Positions 35,657 through 43,626 of a stretch of 64,000 nt of DNA are shown here, piece after piece; position 1 is the first letter of the stretch, and every line of letters starts with the position of its first letter. The notes beneath the pieces were generated by a model. That model saw only the letters and a program-made list of their open reading frames with translations, was not told the origin of the DNA and did not search any database. The stretch is from the NCBI GenBank assembly GCA_022402445.1, contig JAKRSF010000006.1, positions 522,540-586,539 on the forward strand, written 5' to 3'. A program made the translations under genes and the position numbers. The stretch comes from Cyanobacteriota bacterium. Its GTDB lineage: Bacteria > Cyanobacteriota > Cyanobacteriia > CACIAM-69d.

Positions 35657-36736
35657 TTATTCGCCGTCGGTCGGCATTTGCCCGAGGGCCATTTGACGAA
35701 TTTCTTCAAGAGTCGAGAGGCGATCGCGCGAGCCCAGCATCACCGCTCCAACCTGTCCCGCGATCGGCGTAGAAATGACATAGTAATAGCCAATTTCCTC
35801 CTCCGAATCCGCGTGGCTCAGGATGAATTCGCGGGCCTGTTCCGTGCGATCGTAGAGGTCAGAGTTTTCCCGCACGATGACCTGGCCTCCCAGGGCATCC
35901 TGGATCCGCTGGGCCGTGATGCTGTGGACCCCAAAGTTATCGGGCAGGCCGTAGCAACTGGCCCCCGCGCCGCAGCCCCCTTCACTGACCGGCAGGCCCG
36001 GTAGGCTCGGCAATCCCTGGGGATCCGGTTTAGGTTCGGGCTCCGGGTCCGGCTCGGGGGATGGGGGCGGATTTTGGGTCAGATCAAGCCCCTGATCGAG
36101 GGGGTCGTTGGGGTCGGGTGTGGACCCTGGCGAGGGCGATGGCGATGGGGAAGGTGAGGGGGTGGCCGATGGGGTGGGCGACGGTGACGGATCTGGTTTT
36201 TGTGAATTTTCGGGGGGCGCTGGCTTGGGGGAAGGGCTGGCGGCGGGTCTCTGGGCGGCTCGGGACGGCGCTGCGGTGGATCGGCTGGGGGCGGCGGAGG
36301 GCCTTGCCTGGGGCGATCGCGTGGGGGCCGGTTCCGCCTTTCGTTGGGGGGACTTTTGCGGCGTTGGGGTAGGCGTCGGGAGGGCCGTCAGGGGGATGAC
36401 CGCCGCCTTGGGGGCCGGGGGGGGGAGCTGGATGGTTTCCTCGGGGGTGGCCATGGGCAGGGCCAAGATCACCCCATGGGCGGCGATCGCGGCGGCACCA
36501 CTCACCAACCAGAGCCGCCAGGGCTGTCGCGCTTTCCCCAATTCTTCTCCGGTGGGGGCGATTGCGAGGTCCAGGCCCAAAATATCAGCCCCTTCCGGCC
36601 CCTCCGCCGCCGCTGGATCCATATCCTGGGCTCGCTGCCCATCCGAAACCGTGACCCGATGCGGCCCTGGCTCCATATTCAGGGGCTCCTCAGGACGATC
36701 ATTGGGGGGCTTCTTTGATCTCGCCAAAATCCTCAC
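35657..36736 (-). CDS. TonB-like proline-rich single-span protein
   Basis: The protein has 359 residues. The cytosolic N-terminus (about 70 residues) is followed by one membrane span (WRLWLVSGAAAIAAHGVILAL, about 73-93). Next comes a Pro/Ser/Lys-rich periplasmic stretch of about 130 residues (SPSPSPSPSPG, PEPDPEPEPKPDP). A compact C-terminal domain has three nearby Cys (GGCGAGASCYGLPDN, two here) and VHSITAQRIQDALGGQVIVRENSDLYDRT. The plan resembles TonB-type energy transducers, but the C-terminal domain is not recognisable as TonB, so a role in iron or outer-membrane transport is only a guess. The GTG start at 36736 overlaps the stop of the upstream lipoprotein gene in GTGA, indicating translational coupling. 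Confidence 0.65.
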   Translation of the reverse strand: MRILARSKKPPNDRPEEPLNMEPGPHRVTVSDGQRAQDMDPAAAEGPEGADILGLDLAIAPTGEELGKARQPWRLWLVSGAAAIAAHGVILALPMATPEETIQLPPPAPKAAVIPLTALPTPTPTPQKSPQRKAEPAPTRSPQARPSAAPSRSTAAPSRAAQRPAASPSPKPAPPENSQKPDPSPSPTPSATPSPSPSPSPSPGSTPDPNDPLDQGLDLTQNPPPSPEPDPEPEPKPDPQGLPSLPGLPVSEGGCGAGASCYGLPDNFGVHSITAQRIQDALGGQVIVRENSDLYDRTEQAREFILSHADSEEEIGYYYVISTPIAGQVGAVMLGSRDRLSTLEEIRQMALGQMPTDGE

Positions 36737-37263
36737 TCACCTTGGCTCCCGTCCGGCAGAATTGCCCCCGTCGTCGTCGCATCGCCCAGGTTCAGGGCCG
36801 TCGGCGTGGCGTTGAGCAGATCCGCGTCCTTGAGATCTGCCCCCTGGAGCGTCGCCCCATCCAGGTTCGCCCCCCGCAGGTAGGCGCGGCCGAGCTTTGC
36901 CCCCGCTAGGTTGGCCCCCGTGAGGATCGCTTGCCCGAGCCCCGCCGCCTCCAGGTTGGCCCCTTGCAGATTGGCGTCCTTGAAATTAGCGCCATCGAGT
37001 TTGGCTTCGCTGAAATCGGCCCCTTCCAGGTTGGCACCGCTGAAATTGGCCCCGTTCAGGTTCAGGCCGCTCCAGACTTTGCCACTCAAATCCTGGCCGG
37101 CAAAGTCACAGCCGGGACAGTCCCCTTCCCCTTGGCTGGCCGTGGGGGGGGCTCCCGTGGGGCAGCCGGTCAGGGAGATCGCCGCGATCGCGATCGCGGC
37201 CAACGGGCCAACCCCCAGGGACCAGGGGCGATCGCGGGACGGCTGGGGGAAATTGAGAATCAT
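36733..37263 (-). CDS. Pentapeptide-repeat lipoprotein
   Basis: The protein has 176 residues. A signal peptide ends in the lipobox SLTGC (Cys34), so the mature protein should be lipid-anchored. From about residue 56 it carries some 20 consecutive A(D/N)LXX pentapeptides (LNLNGANFSGANLEGADFSEAKLDGANF...), which fold as a right-handed quadrilateral beta-helix. Before them a CPGCDF motif has two Cys. The family is common in cyanobacteria and mostly of unknown role. It is translationally coupled to the TonB-like gene downstream, so the two products probably act together at the envelope. Confidence 0.88.
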   Translation of the reverse strand: MILNFPQPSRDRPWSLGVGPLAAIAIAAISLTGCPTGAPPTASQGEGDCPGCDFAGQDLSGKVWSGLNLNGANFSGANLEGADFSEAKLDGANFKDANLQGANLEAAGLGQAILTGANLAGAKLGRAYLRGANLDGATLQGADLKDADLLNATPTALNLGDATTTGAILPDGSQGE

Positions 37264-37566
37264 GGCGATAGGAGAGTGGCGGGGCGGGGGCTGACGGACC
37301 TGGAGTCTTTGAGAATCTATTGCAGTAGTGCTGATGTTCTACCATACCACCTGGGTTGCCAACGCGATCGCGGTTGCCCTAGCGCCCCTCTGCGGCCCTT
37401 CAGTAGGATGAATCTGGGACCAATCCGTCAGCCCCGGTGGGCCGGATCCCCATGCCGCCGTCTGGGGTCTAGATCTCGGGGGGTGGCGATGGGGCCGCTG
37501 TCCAATCCCCTGGCCGGTTCGTCGCCCCTGGAGAGCTAAAGAGACGCGCAGAATTGCCGCTGACCT
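37264..37566. other. Divergent intergenic region, 303 bp
   Basis: It lies between the lipoprotein gene and the sulfotransferase gene, which point away from each other. It presumably holds both promoters. I see no repeat, hairpin or known operator. No Shine-Dalgarno sequence precedes the sulfotransferase ATG. Confidence 0.55.
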
Positions 37567-38310
37567 ATGAATTTTAAATCCGCGATCGTGGTGACCTATG
37601 GACGCAGTGGCTCAACCCTGCTGATGGGGGTGCTCAATTCCATTGAAGGGATGCTAATTCGCGGGGAGAATGATAATTTTTTCTACCATCTCTATTGCGC
37701 CCACCAAAGTTTAGTTAAGACGACGAGTTTTGCGCCGAAGGATTCGCCAACTCACCCTTGGTTTGGTTGCAGCGCCATTGATTCGGAGGTGATTCTGGGG
37801 CAAATGGCGGCCCTGGGGCGATCGCTGATTCTGGGCGATCGCGAGGGGGATGATCGGATTCAATGCTATGGCTTCAAGGAGATTCGCTACATTTCACTCC
37901 TGAAGGCCGATGCAATTGACGGCCAGAAGGCGTTTTGTGATTATCTCAATTTTCTGGGGCGCATTTTTCCGGACTGTTGTTTTATCTTCAATACCCGCGA
38001 TGAGGCGGAGGTGCTCAATAGTCTGTCGGTAAGTTTTTGGAATGGCAAAGATCACCTGAATCGTAAGGTGGATATTCACCGTCGCAAGGTGATTTTGCTG
38101 CAAAAGTTATTCCGCCATTTCCAGCGCAGCCATGGCGATCGCTGCTATCAAATTAGCTATGGGGATGTGACGGGCAAGACGGAGGTTTTGCGGGGGCTGT
38201 TTGAGTTTTTGGGGGCGTCCTACGATGGGGCGGCCATTGATGCGGTGCTGGGGGTGCAGTATAGCTATCGCCCGTTCCAGGAGGCGGTGCAGCGGTTGCC
38301 TAGGGGGTAG
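37567..38310 (+). CDS. Sulfotransferase-like P-loop protein
   Basis: The protein has 247 residues. TYGRSGSTLLMGVLNSI (residues 10-26) is the 5'-phosphosulfate-binding loop of sulfotransferases. CFIFNTRDEAEVLNSLSVSFW (about 138-158) supplies the 3'-phosphate-binding Arg/Ser region. The ending (VLRGLFEFLGASYDGAAIDAVLGVQYSYRPFQ) is usual for bacterial carbohydrate sulfotransferases. It would transfer sulfate from PAPS to a glycan, lipid or protein. Codon use is noticeably more AT-rich than that of its neighbours. It converges on a TPR protein 15 bp away; in other bacteria TPR and sulfotransferase domains can be fused, so a functional link is plausible but unproven. Confidence 0.78.
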   Translation: MNFKSAIVVTYGRSGSTLLMGVLNSIEGMLIRGENDNFFYHLYCAHQSLVKTTSFAPKDSPTHPWFGCSAIDSEVILGQMAALGRSLILGDREGDDRIQCYGFKEIRYISLLKADAIDGQKAFCDYLNFLGRIFPDCCFIFNTRDEAEVLNSLSVSFWNGKDHLNRKVDIHRRKVILLQKLFRHFQRSHGDRCYQISYGDVTGKTEVLRGLFEFLGASYDGAAIDAVLGVQYSYRPFQEAVQRLPRG

Positions 38311-38325
38311 GGGGTTTAGCTTTTT

Positions 38326-40692
38326 TTAGGGGTTGGGGGGTGGGTCGGGTTCTAGGGCGGCGAGGTGCTGCCGTAGGGCGATCGCGATCGCGGCGGGGTC
38401 GGCGTTGGGCAGGTGTTGGAGCAGGGTGTCGGCGGCGGTGGCGTGGTGGGGTTCGAGGGCGACGGCGTGCCAGAGGGCGGCGATCGCGGCGGGTTGATCC
38501 CCCTGGTGTAGGCGCAGATGGCCCAGTTGCGCCCAGAGGTAGCCGTTTTGGGGATTGCGCTGGAGGCTTTGGTGGAGGGCGGCGATCGCCCCGTCGAGGT
38601 CACCGGCCTTGGTGAGGGCTTGGGTCCAGTTTTGATAGACCCAGGGGGGGACGCGGGGGGTCCGGGCGATCGCCCGCTGGTAGGCTGCGGCGGCTTCGGC
38701 GGGCCGGTTGAGGTGATCGAGTGCCCGCCCCAGTTCCCAATCCAGGTGGGCTCCTTGGCGGCTTGGGGGCAGTTTGGCGAGGCCCTGGCGGTAGCAGGCG
38801 GCGGCGGCTTCCCAGTTCTGCTGCTGTTCGAGGGCTTTGCCCCAGTGGCGGTAGTGGATGAGGGGGAGCGGTTCGTCGAGGGTGGCGGCGGCCTGTTGAT
38901 AGAGCTCGGCGGCGCGATCGCTCTGGCCCTGGGTGAGGTGTAGTTCCGCGAGGGTGAGTTGCCAGGTGGCGGCGGTGCGGGGCTGTTGGGCGGCGTGGGC
39001 GTGGGCGATCGCCCGTTGGTAGGCCGCGATCGCTTCGGTGGGGCGCTGGAGTTGGGTGAGCAGTTGCCCCAGTTGGTGGGCCAAGGGGGGATCCTGGGGG
39101 TGCTGGAGGCTGGCCTGCCGCGCGATGACGATCGCCGCCGCCGGTTGCTGGATTTTGATGAGGGCCGCGATCGCCAGATTCCAGGTTTCCAGGGTCAGGG
39201 GGGTGGTGCCCGTGGCGTGGTGCCAGTAGAGGGGGGCCGCCTCGCGCCAACGGCCTGCGGTTGCCAGGAGGTTCGCGGCCCGGAGGTTGGCCACCGTGTC
39301 CTGGGGCAGGAGGGCGGCGGCTTCGGTGGCGGCGGCGATCGCGCCCGCCGTGTCCCCTTGCCGGGTGAGCCATTGGCTGAGGGTCAGGAGTAGGGTGCCT
39401 CGCTGGGCTTGATTTTGGGGTTCGGTTTTGGGGTTGTTCGCTGCGTCTTCGAGCTGCGCGATCGCCCGCTGGAGGGCCGCGATCGCCAGGTCCCACCGGT
39501 GCCGTTTCGCCCAGTTGTTGGCCCAGGTGCCATAAAAATCTGCGTTGGCCCAGGGTTCCTTGGCGGTGTCCGCCGCCGCGATCGCGGTTTCGTAGGCGCT
39601 CTGGGCTCCGTCCTCGTCCCCCGTGCGGATCAGCAGACGGGCCAGTTGTGCCCACAGCCACGGGCTGGGCCGATGGTCTAGGGCACGGCGATAGGCCACG
39701 ATCGCCCCGGTCGTGTCCCCCAGCCGTTCTAGGGCCTTGGCGAGGGGCTGCTCAAACCGGATCGCGGGCGGCAGGCGATCGTGGGCGGTGCGACACAACC
39801 AGGCCAGGGCGGGCCAATCTCCAAGGGTTTCCGCCGCCGCGATCGCCTCCTGGTAAATCCGCTGGGGGAGTTGCGGCCCCGCCTCCGATTCGATCGCCCG
39901 CCGATAGGCCCGCACCGCCTCCGGCCCCTGGGCCACCTTCGCGAGGGCCTGGGCCAGATTAATCCAGGTCCACGGCGATCGATGCCCCGCCGCCAGGGCC
40001 AACCGGGTCGCCGCGATCGCCCGGTGCCAGTTGCCCTGTTCCGCTTCGATGCGCCCCAGCCAGTAGTAGCCCTCGGCCCGCTGCCCCAGGGGTAACGATG
40101 ACCCCGCCAGGGCTAGGGCCGCCGCGATCGCCTCGGGCCAGTCCGCCGCCTCAAAGTGGGCCATAATCCTTGCCCGATGCCAGCCATAGACCCCCGGATC
40201 CCCCCGGAGGGCCAAGGTAAAGGCCGCCGCCGCCCGGTGCCACCGCCGCGCCGCCATCATCTGCTCCCCGATCCGGGCGATCGCCCCCCCCACCGGTTCC
40301 CCCAGGGCCAGGGCCGTCCCGTAGGCCGCCAACGCCGCCTCCCACCGTTCCTGCTGCACGAGGGCCAAAGCAAGCTGCACCGGGGCCGCCCCACAGGTGG
40401 GTTCCAGGGCGCACCAGCGGCGGCATTGCTCCACCATGGCGGGCCAATCGTGCCGCAGGCCGTGAAGTTCCGCCAACCGCCGATGGATATAGGCCGTCTG
40501 GGGCGATCGGCCAGGGCTGCTCACCAAACTGCGCTCGAACCGGGCGATCGCCAGATCCAGCCGCCCCTGGGCCTGGGCACGGTTGGCCAAGCGGAACCAC
40601 CAATGCTGCATCAGCCGACCCAGCGGACGCTGCCACCGGGAAAACCGACGGCCCAAACCTATAATGCTATGAGGACGATTGATACGATTCAT
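38326..40692 (-). CDS. Large TPR-repeat protein
   Basis: The protein has 788 residues and is made almost entirely of tetratricopeptide repeats of 34 residues. Examples are AIVAYRRALDHRPSPWLWAQLARLL, EAIAAYQRAIAHAHAA and AAAAYQRAIARTPRVPPWVYQNW. Roughly 18-20 repeats follow an N-terminal basic segment (RPLGRLMQHWWFRLANRAQAQ) that could associate with membranes. No catalytic domain is seen. It is most likely a scaffold for protein-protein contacts. Many repeats contain the Ala-Ile-Ala tripeptide encoded by GCGATCGCC, showing how the HIP1 motif has been built into the coding sequence. ATG 40692 is the likelier start; an ATG eight codons upstream is also possible. Confidence 0.88.
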   Translation of the reverse strand: MNRINRPHSIIGLGRRFSRWQRPLGRLMQHWWFRLANRAQAQGRLDLAIARFERSLVSSPGRSPQTAYIHRRLAELHGLRHDWPAMVEQCRRWCALEPTCGAAPVQLALALVQQERWEAALAAYGTALALGEPVGGAIARIGEQMMAARRWHRAAAAFTLALRGDPGVYGWHRARIMAHFEAADWPEAIAAALALAGSSLPLGQRAEGYYWLGRIEAEQGNWHRAIAATRLALAAGHRSPWTWINLAQALAKVAQGPEAVRAYRRAIESEAGPQLPQRIYQEAIAAAETLGDWPALAWLCRTAHDRLPPAIRFEQPLAKALERLGDTTGAIVAYRRALDHRPSPWLWAQLARLLIRTGDEDGAQSAYETAIAAADTAKEPWANADFYGTWANNWAKRHRWDLAIAALQRAIAQLEDAANNPKTEPQNQAQRGTLLLTLSQWLTRQGDTAGAIAAATEAAALLPQDTVANLRAANLLATAGRWREAAPLYWHHATGTTPLTLETWNLAIAALIKIQQPAAAIVIARQASLQHPQDPPLAHQLGQLLTQLQRPTEAIAAYQRAIAHAHAAQQPRTAATWQLTLAELHLTQGQSDRAAELYQQAAATLDEPLPLIHYRHWGKALEQQQNWEAAAACYRQGLAKLPPSRQGAHLDWELGRALDHLNRPAEAAAAYQRAIARTPRVPPWVYQNWTQALTKAGDLDGAIAALHQSLQRNPQNGYLWAQLGHLRLHQGDQPAAIAALWHAVALEPHHATAADTLLQHLPNADPAAIAIALRQHLAALEPDPPPNP

Positions 40693-41019
40693 GCGATCAC
40701 CGGAAGGTTGCCCCATGGAAATGCCTGCGCTAGCCGCCTTGAGCCTAGAGTCTCGCCCTCGGTGAAGAGACAGATTAGGGGGATGTGTGAATTACTGGAT
40801 TAACTGCTGGGAGGAAGTCTGGATAAGGTACATCATCAAATATCCCCTCAGCGGGCAGATCAGGAGGAATATTGGGGGCCGCTGGAGGTCCAGCACAACC
40901 GTCAACAACACCCTGAAGTGTCTAGAAATGATTCCCCTGAGTGGTCTTTAACCTTTGCCCTAGGGGTATCTTCCCAAATTTTTCGTCGACCTCGCTCTTT
41001 TTCAGGAGTCGTCTTGTTC
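40693..41019. other. Divergent intergenic region, about 327 bp
   Basis: It lies between the TPR gene and the glycosyltransferase-like gene. The sequence is less GC-rich than the surrounding genes. An AGGAG at 41003-41007 is the likely ribosome-binding site for the gene starting at 41020. I see no repeat, operator or RNA gene. Confidence 0.55.
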
Positions 41020-43626
41020 ATGAGTCACTCGGTTTCCCCCCGTGCTCCAGTTTCGGCAGGTCGATCAGCGCGATCACCGGTTTTTAGTGTGGTTGTGGGC
41101 ATGGCGGATCCGCTGGCCGCTGGCGAGGCGATCGCGGGGCTCCGGCAACAAACCCTAACGGCCTGGGAGGCGATCGCCTTTCGGGATCCCCAAGATTCGA
41201 GCGTTGGGGAGGATTGGGCGGATCGCGGGGGCGAAGGGCGGGTGCGGTGGCTGGAGCCGCTGGCCTCGGCGGGGGGGGCGGGGGGCATCAGTGCCTACGA
41301 TCTCAATCGGGCGATCGCGATCGCGCGCGGGTCTTGGGTGGTGGTGCTGGGGGTTGGTGATCGCCTCGCCACGGTGGACACCCTGGAGCGCATGGGGGAA
41401 AGCCTGGGGAATCCATCCTGGGACGGTTGCCTGACCCACTGGACCTGGCGATCGGGTGATCGCGTGGTTCGGCGGGACGATGGCCCCTGGGGGGCGACTC
41501 CGGGGATCGGCGTGCGGCCCGATCGCCCCTGGGGGACGGTGTGGCTAGCGCGATCGGCCCTGGTGCGGCTGGGGGGCTTTGATGAATCCCGAGGGGCCAG
41601 CGCCCTTGCCGATGGGGTGCAGCGGCTGGTGGCGGATGGGGGGCGGCTGGGGCAGTTGCGGCGATCGCCCCTGGTGGCGGATCCGATGGCGGTGCGGGCT
41701 CCCCTGGCGGATCCGGGGGTGGTGCTGGAATTTGAGTCGGTTTGGATGCGATCGCAACCCGGCCCCATCCCCCCCGCCAACCCCGAGGTCAACCCTGAGG
41801 CCAACCCTGGGGCCATGGCCCTGCCCTATCTGCACCTGGCCTGGGGACAAGCCCAGGGGGGCCACGCGATCGCAGCGGCCCAGACCCTCGCCCGAGCGCG
41901 CGATCGCCAATCCTGCCCATGTCCTCACCCCCCCGCGATTGCCCAGTGGGTCGAAATCTTTCAGCGGCTAGCCCAGGAGGACGGGATCAGGGACATCGAC
42001 GCCGCGATCGCCCTCTTTCCCTGGCCCTTGGCCCCATCGCCAAGTCAAGCCCCAACGGCCCACCACCGTCCCCTAGGATTTGTGCTCTATCGCATCCTGG
42101 GCAATGACCTACCCCCACGGCATCAGGTGGGTCAAACCTTGAATAATTTGCGCTTCATCCTCCGCCATGAACCGCCCCTAGAGGGCTGCGAAAAGCGCTG
42201 GGTGGTCAATCGCATCGTCGATCACGGCCTGGAGGCGGCCATCCTAGCGGAACTGGAGCGCCATGGGCAGCCCTATCTCCACTTGCCCTTTGATGAGGCA
42301 GTCTACGCCACGCTACCTTTTAGTTTCGATGGATTTGCCGAGCCTAATTTTTTTAGATCCCGCGCTTTTTCCACCCTCACCCCCTTCAGTCGAAATCTCG
42401 CGATTCACCATGCCTATCACTTCAAAAACCAGTACGTCATGCACAACAACGGGGGCCGCAATGGGGCGCTTCGGGAGGGGCGATCGCGGGGGCGGTGGAT
42501 CCTCCCCTGGGATGGCAACTGTTTTCTGACGACGGCGGCGTGGCGGGCGATCCGCGCGACGATCGCCCAGGTGGATACGGCGGATGGGGACGGCTGCCAG
42601 TACGCGATCGTGCCCATGGCGCGCCTTGCCAGTAATGATCAGTTGCTCGATCCGCACTTCATCCCCGCCCCGGTGGAGGAGCCCCAGATTGCCTTCCGCT
42701 ACGATGCGCAGGAAATTTTTGACCCGGAGCGGCGCTATGGCCGTATGCCCAAGGTGGAACTGCTGCGGCGGCTCCAAATCCCTGGCCCGTGGGATGGCTG
42801 GAGCTGGTACCCCTGGGAAAAACCGGCCCTGCCTCCGGTGCCGGCGGGTGATCGCGCGGTGGTGGGGGGCTGGGTGGTGCGGCTGGCGTCGGGCAATCCC
42901 CACTCGGAGGCAGATGCGGATCGGCGGTGGGTGGATCGGGGCCAGGGAATTTTGGGGCTGCTCGATCGCCTGGACGATCGCCTGACGGCCCGACGGTTTC
43001 AGCCGCGATCGCCCCTGCTGCCGGATCTGTGGGAGCGGTTGGGGGATGCTTTCGGCGCGCTGGCCATTCCCGATCGCCCGGAGCCGTGGCCCGCGTTTCC
43101 CCCCGGTCATGGGATTGCCTGGGTGCGGTTCCAGGATGGGGTGCTGTGCGATGGCGCAACTCCCGAGGCGATCGCGGCGATCGCGGATCTACCTAGACTT
43201 CTGCAACAGCTTCAGGGGGAGGAGGAGGCCCTAGCGGCGGCGGCGGATCTGGGGGCGGCGGGGAGCGCTTGGGTGGTGCAGGTGGCGGCGATCGCGCTCT
43301 ACCTGGGGGAGTTCAAAACGGCCCGCTGGACCCTGGCGACGGGGATCTTGACGCGCCCATTTCCCGCCGCACCGGTGGATGGGGCCGAGGGCGATCGCGT
43401 TGGGGAGATGAATTTTTGGGATGGGGTGGATCGGCTGGTGGCCGTGCGCCTGGGGCAGCGGATGGGCCTGGATCTGTGGACCGCGCAGGGGTGGGGGGGG
43501 CGGGCGATCGCGGCGGCGGCCATGGAATGGATCCAGGGGCTCCGGCGGCAGGCCCAGGGGTCACCGGCCCTCGGCGATCGCGTGGCCCTGGTGGAACACC
43601 TCATCACCCCCCTGCGGAATCCCTAG
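41020..43626 (+). CDS. Glycosyltransferase-like protein with an unrecognised second domain
   Basis: The protein has 868 residues. Residues about 17-215 look like a diverged GT-A (family 2) glycosyltransferase: FSVVVGMADPLAAGEAIAGLRQQTLTAWEAI, then GSWVVVLGVGDRL where the DXD site would be, then GTVWLARSALVRLGGFDES. Residues about 345-620 form a second domain that I cannot place: YRILGNDLPPRH, GCEKRWVVNRI, VMHNNGGRNGALREG, RWILPWDGNCFLT and QYAIVPMARL. The conserved acidic WDGN suggests a sugar- or metal-handling site. A C-terminal region of about 240 residues is helical. Start ATG 41020 has AGGAG 12 nt upstream; 34 further in-frame codons before it are not needed. The product is likely involved in polysaccharide synthesis, but the activity is unknown. 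Confidence 0.65.
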   Translation: MSHSVSPRAPVSAGRSARSPVFSVVVGMADPLAAGEAIAGLRQQTLTAWEAIAFRDPQDSSVGEDWADRGGEGRVRWLEPLASAGGAGGISAYDLNRAIAIARGSWVVVLGVGDRLATVDTLERMGESLGNPSWDGCLTHWTWRSGDRVVRRDDGPWGATPGIGVRPDRPWGTVWLARSALVRLGGFDESRGASALADGVQRLVADGGRLGQLRRSPLVADPMAVRAPLADPGVVLEFESVWMRSQPGPIPPANPEVNPEANPGAMALPYLHLAWGQAQGGHAIAAAQTLARARDRQSCPCPHPPAIAQWVEIFQRLAQEDGIRDIDAAIALFPWPLAPSPSQAPTAHHRPLGFVLYRILGNDLPPRHQVGQTLNNLRFILRHEPPLEGCEKRWVVNRIVDHGLEAAILAELERHGQPYLHLPFDEAVYATLPFSFDGFAEPNFFRSRAFSTLTPFSRNLAIHHAYHFKNQYVMHNNGGRNGALREGRSRGRWILPWDGNCFLTTAAWRAIRATIAQVDTADGDGCQYAIVPMARLASNDQLLDPHFIPAPVEEPQIAFRYDAQEIFDPERRYGRMPKVELLRRLQIPGPWDGWSWYPWEKPALPPVPAGDRAVVGGWVVRLASGNPHSEADADRRWVDRGQGILGLLDRLDDRLTARRFQPRSPLLPDLWERLGDAFGALAIPDRPEPWPAFPPGHGIAWVRFQDGVLCDGATPEAIAAIADLPRLLQQLQGEEEALAAAADLGAAGSAWVVQVAAIALYLGEFKTARWTLATGILTRPFPAAPVDGAEGDRVGEMNFWDGVDRLVAVRLGQRMGLDLWTAQGWGGRAIAAAAMEWIQGLRRQAQGSPALGDRVALVEHLITPLRNP

